A DNA stretch of 11,900 bases, taken from DUZB01 sp964407525. GTDB taxonomy: Bacteria > Desulfobacterota > DSM-4660 > Desulfatiglandales > Desulfatiglandaceae. Under the pieces are notes generated by a model, which was not told where the DNA came from, did not search any database, and saw nothing but the letters and a program-made list of their open reading frames with translations. The stretch covers positions 1-11,900 of the forward strand of contig CAYOWC010000141.1 in assembly GCA_964407525.1 (NCBI GenBank), written 5' to 3'. The translations under genes and the position numbers were made by a program. The first letter of the stretch is position 1. Each line of letters begins with the position of its first letter. Positions 1-7,322 of this stretch are shown piece by piece.

Positions 1-40
1 AAACGATTCTTTCTCAAAAACAAAAGAAGGAGAAAATTCT

Positions 41-238
41 GTGCCAACTATCAAAGTAAAAGGAATGTCCTGCAATCATTGTGCAACAGCCGTTATCAAG
101 GCACTGGACGGTCTTGACGGAGTTTTTGATACCACGGTGAACCTGGAAGCCGCTGAGGCATCGTTTAACGAAGAATCTCCCGTTGACAAAGCCCTCATTG
201 CCGAAGCGGTAAAAAAGGCTGGGTACGAAGTTGTCTGA
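41..238 (+). CDS. copZ: CopZ-like copper chaperone (single HMA domain)
   Basis: This 65-residue protein is one heavy-metal-associated (HMA) domain of ferredoxin-like fold. It carries the GMxCxxC metal-binding loop near its N-terminus (Gly8-Met9-Ser10-Cys11-Asn12-His13-Cys14) and the typical late Gly-Tyr-Glu-Val ending. Proteins of this size and motif bind Cu(I) in the cytoplasm and hand it to a CopA-type pump. It starts at GTG, chosen because AAGGAG lies at 27-32, eight bases upstream, and because the HMA fold begins right there. Its TGA stop lies inside the start of the downstream P-type ATPase gene (8-base overlap), so the two are almost certainly co-translated. There is a His in the middle of the CxxC loop (CNHC), a common variant in copper chaperones. 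Only 40 bases precede it, so any CsoR/CueR operator would be outside or at the very edge of the window. Metal specificity for copper is inferred from the partner gene. Confidence 0.9.
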   Translation: MPTIKVKGMSCNHCATAVIKALDGLDGVFDTTVNLEAAEASFNEESPVDKALIAEAVKKAGYEVV

Positions 239-2696
239 CAAAGCAGTTCTGAGCATTCATGGCATGTCCTGCGCCGCCTGTGTTCGACGGGTGGAACAGG
301 GCCTGGGAAGCCTTGAAGGCGTCTCAAAAGCGGACGTTAATTTCGCCACTGAAAAAGCCACGGTGGAATATGATCGCTCTCTGATTACCCCCGACGGACT
401 GTCGGGAAAAATTGTTGACTTGGGCTATGAGGTTGTAGGCGTCGACGGGGGAGCCGATGCAGAGCAGATCAAAGCCACCGTCCTGGTCGGAGGCATGAGC
501 TGTGCCGCCTGTGTCCGAAGGGTTGAAACCGCCCTTTCAACTGTACCTGGCGTCACAGAGGCCGCCATCAACCTGGCCACGGGAAGAGCTACAATAACCC
601 ACGAACCGGAATGGGGAGGTATCGAGGCGCTCAAAGCCATCATCACGGAAACCGGTTATCAATTCCTGGGTGTCCCTGAATCCGATCTGGAAGACCGCGT
701 AGAAGTGGCACGCCTGAAGGATATTGCTACGCTACGTACCAAATTTCTTACAGGCGCTATCCTCAGCGTGATCATTTTCATGGGCTCCATGCAGGGATGG
801 TTCCCGTTTCTGAGGGATGTACCAAGACAGATCATGCTCCCCGTCCTGTTTGTGCTCACCACACCTGTTGTATTCTGGGTGGGAAGCAGGTTTTTTTATG
901 GCGCCCTGAAAGCCGCGGCCCAGAAAACAACCGATATGAATACCCTGGTGGCCGTGGGTGCCTTTTCTGCATACCTCTATTCCTCCCTGGCCGCATTTAC
1001 TCCCGGTCTGTTTTCGGTCTCAGGCATTAGCACCCATGTGTATTTTGACGGCGCCGCGATGATCATAACCCTGGTGCTTTTAGGCAGGCTGCTGGAAGCA
1101 AGGGCAAAAGGAAAAACGTCCGAGGCAATCAAACGCCTCATGCAGCTCAAACCCAGAACCGCGCGTGTTGTGCGGGACGACACGGAAAAGGATATCCCCA
1201 TTGCAGCTGTGGTCAAAGGGGATAAGGTCATCGTTCGTCCCGGAGAAAAAATCCCCACGGACGGAATGATTATCTCGGGCTCTTCATCGGTGGACGAATC
1301 GATGCTTACCGGGGAAAGCCTACCTGTCCCAAAAGAAAACGGCGACCCTGTTTTTGCAGCCACACTCAACAAGACCGGCAGCTTTACATTTAAAGCTACT
1401 CGAATTGGAGCAGAGACCGCCCTTGCCCAGATTATCAAGCTCGTTGAAGAAGCCCAGGGAAGCAAAGCTCCCATTCAACGAATGGCAGACAAGGTGGCAT
1501 CCATATTTGTACCCATTGTTTTCGGAATAGCGGCGTGCACATTTATCGTATGGTATTTTTTCGTGCAGGATCCCTTGTTCAGCCGTGCGCTTCTTAATTT
1601 CGTATCGGTTCTTGTTATCGCCTGCCCTTGTGCGCTGGGTCTGGCCACTCCCACGGCCGTCATGGTGGGTACAGGTTTGGGTGCGGAAAAGGGGATTTTG
1701 ATCAAAGGGGGAGAAAGCCTTGAGAAGGCTTACAAACTAACCACTGTTGTGTTTGATAAAACGGGAACCCTCACCAAAGGAGAACCCGAAGTCACAGATG
1801 TACACCCCGTCGAAGGAACAACACGGGAAGAACTTTTTGGTATTGCAGCCTCCATCGAAGCTGTTTCGGAACACCCACTCGCTGATGCCATTGTCAAAAA
1901 GACAAGAGAGATGAAATACCCCCTCCAAGAGGTCACCGGGTTTACCGCCTTGTCTGGATTCGGAGCGGAAGGAATCTTGGGAAAAAGAAAAGCCGTGCTC
2001 GGAAATCTGAAACTCATGGAAAAAATGGGGATTGCAGTTGACAGCCTTAGGGAAGAGCATGGTAAACTTGGCGAGTCCGGAAAGACAATAGTCTTCGTCG
2101 CCCTGGACGGCACTGTCAAAGGTCTCATAGCCCTTTCGGATGTCCAGAGAGATTCTGCAGCAATGGCTGTAGCTGAGCTCAAAAAGATGGGGCTCAAAAC
2201 GGCCATGATCACCGGCGACAACAAAAATGCGGCCAAAGCCATCGGAGAGGCGGTCGGCATAGAAACCATCCTGGCCGAAGTCCTCCCCGGCGACAAGGCG
2301 AAAGAGATCTCGAAATTGCAGGAAGCCGGCGAAATCGTCGCCATGGTCGGAGACGGCATAAACGATGCCCCTGCCCTGACAACGGCCGATATCGGCATAG
2401 CTATAGGCGCGGGGACAGACGTAGCCATGGAAGCAAGCGACATCACCCTCATGAGCGGAAATCTGGAATCCGTTCCCATGGCCATACGGCTTTCCTTTCA
2501 GACAATGAAGGTGATTAAGCAAAACCTGTTCTGGGCCTTCTTTTATAATAGTTTGGGAATCCCGATCGCGGCCGGGATTCTCTACCCGTTTTTTGGCATT
2601 CTTCTCAATCCGGCTTTCGCAGCGGCAGCCATGGCCATGAGCTCGGTTTCTGTCGTAAGCAATTCGCTTCGTCTGAGACGGACCTCTTTACATTGA
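231..2696 (+). CDS. copA: Cu(I)-exporting P1B-type ATPase CopA
   Basis: This 821-residue inner-membrane pump uses ATP to export Cu(I). Two N-terminal HMA domains each carry GMSCAAC (residues 11-17 and 88-94). About eight membrane segments follow, roughly at 169-190, 200-228, 239-257, 272-292, 421-445, 455-475, 763-785 and 793-815. The metal-site motif Cys465-Pro466-Cys467 lies in the sixth. The actuator TGES is at 360-363, the phosphorylated Asp is Asp509 in DKTGT, the P1B His-Pro is at 548-549, and GDGIND is at 707-712. Tyr772-Asn773 and Met801-x2-Ser804-Ser805 in the last two segments are the signature of the Cu(I) subgroup (P1B-1), which argues against Zn/Cd/Pb pumps. The start is TTG, overlapping the copZ stop; the next in-frame Met (residue 12) would cut into the first metal-binding motif, so TTG is preferred. 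No strong Shine-Dalgarno is visible, consistent with translational coupling to copZ. All catalytic motifs are intact. Confidence 0.95.
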   Translation: MSDKAVLSIHGMSCAACVRRVEQGLGSLEGVSKADVNFATEKATVEYDRSLITPDGLSGKIVDLGYEVVGVDGGADAEQIKATVLVGGMSCAACVRRVETALSTVPGVTEAAINLATGRATITHEPEWGGIEALKAIITETGYQFLGVPESDLEDRVEVARLKDIATLRTKFLTGAILSVIIFMGSMQGWFPFLRDVPRQIMLPVLFVLTTPVVFWVGSRFFYGALKAAAQKTTDMNTLVAVGAFSAYLYSSLAAFTPGLFSVSGISTHVYFDGAAMIITLVLLGRLLEARAKGKTSEAIKRLMQLKPRTARVVRDDTEKDIPIAAVVKGDKVIVRPGEKIPTDGMIISGSSSVDESMLTGESLPVPKENGDPVFAATLNKTGSFTFKATRIGAETALAQIIKLVEEAQGSKAPIQRMADKVASIFVPIVFGIAACTFIVWYFFVQDPLFSRALLNFVSVLVIACPCALGLATPTAVMVGTGLGAEKGILIKGGESLEKAYKLTTVVFDKTGTLTKGEPEVTDVHPVEGTTREELFGIAASIEAVSEHPLADAIVKKTREMKYPLQEVTGFTALSGFGAEGILGKRKAVLGNLKLMEKMGIAVDSLREEHGKLGESGKTIVFVALDGTVKGLIALSDVQRDSAAMAVAELKKMGLKTAMITGDNKNAAKAIGEAVGIETILAEVLPGDKAKEISKLQEAGEIVAMVGDGINDAPALTTADIGIAIGAGTDVAMEASDITLMSGNLESVPMAIRLSFQTMKVIKQNLFWAFFYNSLGIPIAAGILYPFFGILLNPAFAAAAMAMSSVSVVSNSLRLRRTSLH

Positions 2697-2782
2697 GAAA
2701 TTGAGAGGGTAAGAAGGTAAGAAAATTTTGAATGTAAGAATATTCTATGCAAATGGCCTCATAGCAAAATGGCAAGATGGGA

Positions 2783-2957
2783 TTTCACCACGAAGAACAC
2801 GAAGAAGGCAGTTTGATGAGCCGTGTAAAAATTTGTTTTAAAAAGGAGAATCTGGTTGAGATTCCCTTTAATGGCGCGTTGATTATTTGGGATGGGGAGT
2901 GTGGTCAACCTTTTTTTTCTCTGTTCCCTTCGTGCTCTTCGTGTCCTTCGTGGTAAA
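2783..2957. repeat. Inverted CACGAAG-type repeat pair with internal hairpin
   Basis: The 286-base gap between copA and the sufC-like gene has no convincing ORF. It contains ACCACGAAGAACACGAAG within 2783-2808, and an inverted partner at 2927-2957 whose complement reads ACCACGAAGGACACGAAG followed by AGCACGAAGG. Between them is a smaller imperfect hairpin (left arm 2842-2853, loop 2854-2858, right arm 2859-2869; one bulged base). The nested layout resembles a small non-autonomous palindromic element (MITE/REP-like). CACGAAG-rich repeats are frequently seen between genes in environmental bacterial genomes; that statement is from general knowledge. A run of eight T's at 2911-2918 is not next to the hairpin, so a rho-independent terminator is not supported. 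The right arm ends 13 bases before the Shine-Dalgarno of the next gene and could affect its mRNA leader. Confidence 0.7.
2842..2869. other. Short imperfect hairpin inside the repeat element
   Basis: AAAGGAGAATCT (2842-2853) pairs with AGATTCCCTTT (2859-2869) around the loop GGTTG, leaving one bulged base. It is followed by AATGGCGCG rather than T's, so it does not look like an intrinsic terminator. The left arm includes AAGGAG, but no ORF starts downstream of it, so it is not read as a ribosome binding site. Function unknown. Confidence 0.5.
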
Positions 2958-2982
2958 AAAATAATACGTCAGGAGAAAAAAA

Positions 2983-3747
2983 ATGCTTCAAATTGAAAAT
3001 CTTCAGGTAAAACTGGGAGAGAAGGAGATCTTAAAACAGATCAATCTCCAGATTGAGCCGGGGGAAACGCATATTCTGTTCGGCCCCAACGGTTCCGGAA
3101 AAACTTCTCTTTTAATGACCATCATGGGCTATCCCCAATACAAGGTCATTTCGGGCAAAATAAAATTCAAAGGGGTGGATATCACAGACCTGCCCATCGA
3201 TGAAAGGGCCAAGCTGGGCATTGGAATGTCATATCAGCGCCCACCAACCATCAACGGGTTAAAAATCAGGCAGATGATAGACCTTTGCGCAAAGAACGAT
3301 ATTGATGGAGAAGCCCTGGCCGCAAAAGTGAACTTCAAGGACTTTTTAGACAGGGATGTGAACGCGGGGTTCTCAGGCGGTGAAATCAAACGTTCGGAAC
3401 TGCTGCAACTCATGGCCCAAGAACCGGATCTGATGCTTTTCGACGAACCGGAATCGGGTGTGGACATGGAAAACATCACCCTCGTGGGCAACACCATTGC
3501 AGCCCTTCTCGAGAAAGACGGCGGCACTGAACTGATAAAATCCAAGATGCAGGCAAAACTCAACAGGACAAAAATGGGTCTCATTATTACCCATACCGGC
3601 TATATCCTGGACTACGTTTCCGCAGACAAAGGACAGGTCTTGTTTAACGGCAAATTAAGTTGTGTCAGCAACCCGAGAGAAATTTTAGGATGTGTGGGTA
3701 AATCGGGATACGAGGAGTGTGTAAGATGTATGACAGAGATCAATTAA
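2983..3747 (+). CDS. sufC: SufC-type Fe-S assembly ATPase (SMS-like SmsC)
   Basis: This 254-residue cytosolic ABC ATPase has no membrane segment. The Walker A motif is GPNGSGKT (residues 34-41), the ABC signature FSGGE is at 130-134, Walker B ends in Asp154-Glu155-Pro156, and the switch His is His204 in ITHTG. FSGGEIKR and the DEPESGVD Walker B/D-loop are characteristic of SufC rather than transporter ATPases. SufC powers conformational changes of its SufB/SufD partner during Fe-S cluster assembly. Here the partner is the next gene only. There is no SufD, SufS, SufE or SufU in the window, matching the two-gene SMS (SUF-like minimal system) found mostly in archaea and anaerobic bacteria. The start ATG has AGGAGA at 2971-2976. 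The C-terminus carries Cys237 and a Cys246-x2-Cys249 pair that E. coli SufC lacks as far as I recall. The end overlaps the following gene by 22 bases. Confidence 0.9.
   Translation: MLQIENLQVKLGEKEILKQINLQIEPGETHILFGPNGSGKTSLLMTIMGYPQYKVISGKIKFKGVDITDLPIDERAKLGIGMSYQRPPTINGLKIRQMIDLCAKNDIDGEALAAKVNFKDFLDRDVNAGFSGGEIKRSELLQLMAQEPDLMLFDEPESGVDMENITLVGNTIAALLEKDGGTELIKSKMQAKLNRTKMGLIITHTGYILDYVSADKGQVLFNGKLSCVSNPREILGCVGKSGYEECVRCMTEIN
3712..3717 (+). promoter_or_regulatory. Ribosome binding site setting the sufB start
   Basis: GAGGAG lies eight bases before ATG at 3726, inside the 3' end of the sufC-like gene. This spacing favours ATG 3726 over the upstream in-frame GTG at 3717, which overlaps the motif itself. 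Confidence 0.7.
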
Positions 3748-4952
3748 AACAAAAAGCAACGGCGGCCCTAAGCAAAGCAGGTGCTCTGGGACCGGATATC
3801 GACCTGGGGCAGTTTGATGACGCTCCCGTGCCCCATTCCTATATGGCGGATGAAGACCTTTGCGCCTTGCCTCAGGCTGAACAAACGAAACTAATGATGT
3901 CCGGACTGGACGTTACGGAAAAGGAAAGAGGGGGAACCTATTTCCAGAAAGATACGGAAGTAGTTCATTGCCATTCCAGCCAGGACGGTATCGAAGTCAT
4001 TCCTATTAAGAAGGCCTTGGAAGAATATGACTGGGTCCGGGAGTATTACTGGAAACTGGCGGCCGTGGATACGGACAAGTATACGGCGGCCGTGGAACTG
4101 GGCCTCCATGACGGGTACGTCATCCGTGCCCTTCCCGGAAGCAAATCCGTCTATCCCATACAGGCCTGTCTTTATCTCGACAAGGACAACCTGCAGCAAA
4201 ACGTACACAATATTATTGTGGCGGAAGAGGATTCAGAACTCCATATCATCAGCGGATGCGCAACCTCCCCCCACATGAAAAAGGGAATTCATGTGGGGAT
4301 CTCAGAATTTTTCGTGAAAAAGAACGCCAAGCTTTCCTTCACCATGATCCACAACTGGGCGGAGGATATGGTGGTACGTCCCAGATCGGTTGCCAGGGTG
4401 GAAGAAGGCGGGCTTTTTCTGAACAATTACATCTGTATGAAACCGGTCCGATCGCTCCAGATGTACCCCACAACCCATCTTGTGGGCAAGGATGCCGTGG
4501 CCCGATTTTACAGCATTATCGTTGGAAGCCCCGGCTCGGAATATGACATCGGTGGAAGAATATTCCTTAAAAAACCGGGGAACCGCGCCGAAATCATTGC
4601 GCGCACCATCAGTAACGGCGGAAAAATCATTGCCAGAGGCCATCTCATTGGAGAAGTAGCAGACATCAAGGCCCATCTTGAATGCAAGGGACTTCTTCTA
4701 AACGGGGGCCTCATCCATGCCATTCCCGAGTTGGAAGGCCACGTGGACGGCGTCGAGATGTCTCACGAAGCCGCTGTGGGAAAAATCGCCCAGGAAGAGA
4801 TCTCCTATCTCATGTCTCGGGGCCTCACGGAAGAAGAAGCCACATCGACCATCGTCCGCGGATTCCTGAGTGTGGACATTCCGGGCTTGCCTCCCCAGTT
4901 ACAGGCCGAGATTGACAAGGCCATTGAGGAGAGCGATAAGGATGTCATGTAG
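3726..4952 (+). CDS. sufB: SufB/SufD-family Fe-S scaffold (SMS-like SmsB)
   Basis: This protein of 408 residues is the scaffold partner of the SufC-type ATPase upstream. It is predicted to form the beta-helix core on which clusters are built in the cytosol. Signature stretches include SGCATSP (Cys178), matching the EGC(T/S)AP motif of SufB, then a HVGISEF/MIHNW core. Cys320 in LECKG occupies the place of the essential Cys405 of E. coli SufB, and His347-Glu348 in SHEAAVGKI match the SufB His-Glu pair. The helical C-terminus (EEISYLMSRGLTEEEA) is typical of the SufB/SufD family. Retaining these residues makes a SufB-like scaffold more likely than a SufD-like one. It is shorter than E. coli SufB (about 495 residues), fitting the minimal two-gene SMS type. 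The start is ATG 3726, with a 22-base overlap with sufC. The end overlaps the radical SAM gene by 11 bases, so the three are translated together. Confidence 0.88.
   Translation: MYDRDQLKQKATAALSKAGALGPDIDLGQFDDAPVPHSYMADEDLCALPQAEQTKLMMSGLDVTEKERGGTYFQKDTEVVHCHSSQDGIEVIPIKKALEEYDWVREYYWKLAAVDTDKYTAAVELGLHDGYVIRALPGSKSVYPIQACLYLDKDNLQQNVHNIIVAEEDSELHIISGCATSPHMKKGIHVGISEFFVKKNAKLSFTMIHNWAEDMVVRPRSVARVEEGGLFLNNYICMKPVRSLQMYPTTHLVGKDAVARFYSIIVGSPGSEYDIGGRIFLKKPGNRAEIIARTISNGGKIIARGHLIGEVADIKAHLECKGLLLNGGLIHAIPELEGHVDGVEMSHEAAVGKIAQEEISYLMSRGLTEEEATSTIVRGFLSVDIPGLPPQLQAEIDKAIEESDKDVM
4926..4931 (+). promoter_or_regulatory. Ribosome binding site setting the radical SAM 1 start
   Basis: GAGGAG lies ten bases before ATG 4942, within the last codons of the sufB-like gene. 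It supports ATG 4942 rather than the upstream ATG at 4870, whose extra 24 residues are Arg-rich and low in resemblance to the paralog's N-terminus. Confidence 0.65.
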
Positions 4953-5991
4953 AAAAAGTACGAAGTTTTCTGACCTAATAGCAGATCCAGTCATAAAGGA
5001 ACGGTGGGAAAAGGTTCGGAAATACTTTTTCCTGCGTGAATCCACGTACGATATGACAAACCGCTGTAATATCCGCTGCGAAGGGTGTTATTATTTTGAG
5101 GGAGACAAACAGTTTGCCAAGGAAAACAGGGATCCGGAGGCATGGCGCCGGCTCATGGAGGAGGAAAAATCCCGGGGCATCACCTATGTGGTCCTTGCCG
5201 GCGCTGAACCATCCCTGGTTCCGGAATTGTGTGAAGTATGCTTTCGGGAAATTTCCCTTGGCGCCATCGCTTCAAACGGCTTAAAAAAAATACCTGAATC
5301 GGTCGGTTACAAGGTCCACATCTCCGTCTGGGGCAATGATGAAACCAGTGCCAGGGTCAGACGAGCCCATAATATGCTTTCGCAGCAGATAGAAAACTAC
5401 AAGAAAGATACAAGGGCAGTATTCGTATATACATTCACCAGAGATAATATCCAGGAAGTCCATGAAGTTGTGGATGTTCTATCACAGCATGGCTGCAAAA
5501 CAACGTTTAATATGTTTTCCGCCCCTGTGGGATACCATGGTCCTTTGCGTCATACGGAAGAATCCCTCCGACAGACGTTTGATGCCATGATGCGGCTTCT
5601 TTCCAATCATCCGAACCACATCCTGTTCTCCCCATATAACGCTGTAGCCCACACCCACACTCTCAGTCTTCACGATCTGTACGGGTGTTCCTATCCGAGG
5701 ATGAACCCTTCCGCTGAAATGGGGCTTGGCCGTTCTTTCAGGCAATACCGAACAGACCTTTCCTGGGATCGGAACGTTGCCTGCTGTGTACCGGATACCG
5801 ACTGCCCCGACTGCCGACACTATGCGGCAGGCAGCGCGGTTGTGACTGCAAAGCTGTTTCGACATGCCAATGATCCGGATCGATTCAGGTCGTGGCTGGA
5901 CTATGTGGACACCTACCTGTCCGTCTGGGTAATGGGGTATGAAAAAGGAAAGACCCTCTGCGAACATCCCGTAGATCCGCCGACGGCTTAA
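4942..5991 (+). CDS. Radical SAM protein 1, with C-terminal Cys cluster motif
   Basis: This is a 349-residue radical SAM enzyme of unknown substrate. Cys42-x3-Cys46-x2-Cys49 (NRCNIRCEGCYYF) binds the 4Fe-4S cluster that cleaves S-adenosylmethionine. The second conserved motif, usually GGEP, reads Gly87-Ala88-Glu89-Pro90. A later SNGLKK stretch and VHISVWG fit the middle strands of the barrel. The C-terminal part has Cys249, then Cys281-Cys282-x5-Cys288-x2-Cys291, likely an auxiliary Fe-S cluster site. It is not the classical SPASM pattern as I know it. There is no B12 domain. The next gene is a paralog sharing all these features. The start overlaps the sufB-like gene by 11 bases, giving a direct translational link to Fe-S assembly. 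The ketosynthase/dehydratase genes further down suggest an acyl-chain or carrier-bound substrate, but peptide or cofactor modification cannot be excluded. Confidence 0.85.
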   Translation: MSCRKSTKFSDLIADPVIKERWEKVRKYFFLRESTYDMTNRCNIRCEGCYYFEGDKQFAKENRDPEAWRRLMEEEKSRGITYVVLAGAEPSLVPELCEVCFREISLGAIASNGLKKIPESVGYKVHISVWGNDETSARVRRAHNMLSQQIENYKKDTRAVFVYTFTRDNIQEVHEVVDVLSQHGCKTTFNMFSAPVGYHGPLRHTEESLRQTFDAMMRLLSNHPNHILFSPYNAVAHTHTLSLHDLYGCSYPRMNPSAEMGLGRSFRQYRTDLSWDRNVACCVPDTDCPDCRHYAAGSAVVTAKLFRHANDPDRFRSWLDYVDTYLSVWVMGYEKGKTLCEHPVDPPTA

Positions 5992-6020
5992 TTTAATAAA
6001 ATAAAGAAGGAGCGTAGTAA

Positions 6021-7019
6021 ATGGAGACAGTGAGTTCTCTTCTTGATAATAAGTGGCGTGAAAGATACAGATCCATCTCAAAATTGAATATTCGGAGTTC
6101 CATTTATGATGTAACAAACCGGTGTAACCTGCGCTGTAAAGGGTGTTTTTTCTTTTCCTCGGGTGAACACAAAGCCGCCCAGGAAGAAATGGATATACGG
6201 CAATGGGAAGGTTTTATTGATAGGGAAATGGAACGGGGGGTCAATCTTGCCATCCTCATCGGCGGAGAGCCAACCCTGTGCTTTGACCGACTGGAAGCGT
6301 TCTATAAGAGACTGCCCACCTTCTGCGCCACAAACGGGCTGATCAAAGTTCCAAGGGACAGATTCCCGGATATGATGGTTGGCATCTCCCTCTGGGGAGA
6401 CGAAGAAGATGAAAAGCTTTTGAGAGGAACAGATACCTTCTCCATCTCGAGCAAAAACTACGAAGGGGACGCGCACGCATACTATCTTTACACCATCACA
6501 CCGAAACAGCTTGGAAAAACCGAAAGGATCATCAAAAAAATCAGGGATGTCGGTTTGAAAGTGCACATGCAGCTACTCTCAAACGACGAGGGGGTTGCAA
6601 ATTTTTCCTGGACCCGGGATGAATTGTCCGACATCAGGGTGGAAATGGATGACGTTCTGGATACATACCCGGAAACGGTCATATCTTCCAAGTATTACCA
6701 CGAAATTATTACTACGGGAAAGATGTTCGATCGTGCTTTCGGCTGGAATGAATGTCCATCCGTAACAGAACCTCTTGACAGGAGAGACCCGAGACCAAAA
6801 AGGCTCATCCATTTCATCCGCTGGGCCTCTGACTTGAAGACAATGCACCGCTGCTGTACTTCTGAAACACGCGACTGTTCCACTTGCAAGGACGGCGCCG
6901 CCCACATGAGCTGGGTAATGGTAAATAAGCGAGCCCATATCCGCACGGAACAGGATCTGAAGAACTGGATAGAAGTCTACGAAATGTTCGCAAAACTCTA
7001 CCAGTTTATTCCTTGGTAA
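6021..7019 (+). CDS. Radical SAM protein 2, paralog of protein 1
   Basis: This 332-residue radical SAM enzyme has Cys35-x3-Cys39-x2-Cys42 (NRCNLRCKGCFFF) for the SAM-cleaving cluster and a standard Gly81-Gly82-Glu83-Pro84 motif. It aligns along its whole length with the upstream gene: shared YDxTNRCN start, (S/T)NGLxK, ISxWG, a Tyr-x-Tyr-Thr strand, and a C-terminal group of Cys245 followed by Cys278-Cys279-x6-Cys286-x2-Cys289. This makes it a diverged duplicate. The two may act as a heteromer or on successive steps, which is inference. The start ATG has AAGGAG at 6007-6012 with eight-base spacing. The 29-base gap after protein 1 puts it in the same operon. It ends in a 382-base non-coding region. 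There is no transmembrane segment or B12-binding motif. Substrate unknown; no named family was recognised with certainty. Confidence 0.85.
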   Translation: METVSSLLDNKWRERYRSISKLNIRSSIYDVTNRCNLRCKGCFFFSSGEHKAAQEEMDIRQWEGFIDREMERGVNLAILIGGEPTLCFDRLEAFYKRLPTFCATNGLIKVPRDRFPDMMVGISLWGDEEDEKLLRGTDTFSISSKNYEGDAHAYYLYTITPKQLGKTERIIKKIRDVGLKVHMQLLSNDEGVANFSWTRDELSDIRVEMDDVLDTYPETVISSKYYHEIITTGKMFDRAFGWNECPSVTEPLDRRDPRPKRLIHFIRWASDLKTMHRCCTSETRDCSTCKDGAAHMSWVMVNKRAHIRTEQDLKNWIEVYEMFAKLYQFIPW

Positions 7020-7022
7020 ATT

Positions 7023-7084
7023 GTCCGGTTCATGGCAAATTTGCGTGATACTCTCATTTGGTCGCAAATCGACCTGGTTCGGAC
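7023..7084. terminator. Possible imperfect stem-loop after radical SAM 2
   Basis: GTCCG (7023-7027) pairs with CGGAC (7080-7084), and ATTTGCG (7039-7045) pairs with CGCAAAT (7063-7069), with poorer pairing between. It begins four bases after the stop codon, so it could end or stabilise the upstream transcript. There is no T-run after it and the loop is 17 bases, so an intrinsic terminator is only a weak suggestion; it could equally be part of the neighbouring repeat element. Confidence 0.3.
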
Positions 7085-7090
7085 TACTGG

Positions 7091-7322
7091 TGTCAGGTGT
7101 CAGGTGTCAGGTGTCAGGAAAAGCCGTGATGACACCGAATTTTTCAAACTGAAAAAAGAGTCTTTCACATAAGCCAAAGGGTGGTTCAAACTTTTAGGTA
7201 ATAAAATCCTTACGGATTAACTCCAGAACCTTAATCCCAGGAATTTAGGCGTCAGCCTTTTAGGTTCATCGCGGATGAATGGGATAGTAGACATTGAAAC
7301 CTGACACCTGAAACCTGACACC
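7091..7322. repeat. Inverted GGTGTCAGG-type repeats around a 181-base core
   Basis: TGTCAGG occurs four times in perfect tandem at 7091-7118. At 7300-7322 the opposite strand reads GGTGTCAGG, TTTCAGG, TGTCAGG, so the two blocks face each other. The core has no ORF. This looks like a small non-autonomous element or a pair of dispersed intergenic repeats. Such TGTCAGG repeats are, from general knowledge, common in some anaerobic delta-type proteobacteria. Seven-base units with no spacers exclude CRISPR. Confidence 0.7.

Noticed and set aside
1730..2522. Two long ORFs of about 250 residues on the minus strand inside copA
   Set aside because: They lie wholly opposite a P-type ATPase gene with every catalytic motif intact, are rich in Ser/Pro/Met or in Phe/Gly/Asp without family motifs, and have no sign of their own ribosome sites.
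2900..2925. Rho-independent terminator ending the copper operon
   Set aside because: The T-run at 2911-2918 is not directly preceded by a GC-rich stem; the nearest clear hairpin ends 41 bases earlier.
4870..4941. Upstream ATG extension of radical SAM 1
   Set aside because: It adds 24 Arg/Pro-rich residues read out of frame through the end of the sufB-like gene; ATG 4942 has GAGGAG at the right distance and an N-terminus of the same length class as the paralog.
3726..4952. SufD rather than SufB
   Set aside because: The protein keeps the SufB-type Cys at position 320 and the SHEA His-Glu pair, and it is the sole partner of the SufC-type ATPase.
7091..7118. CRISPR array
   Set aside because: The units are seven bases with no spacers; this is a simple tandem repeat.
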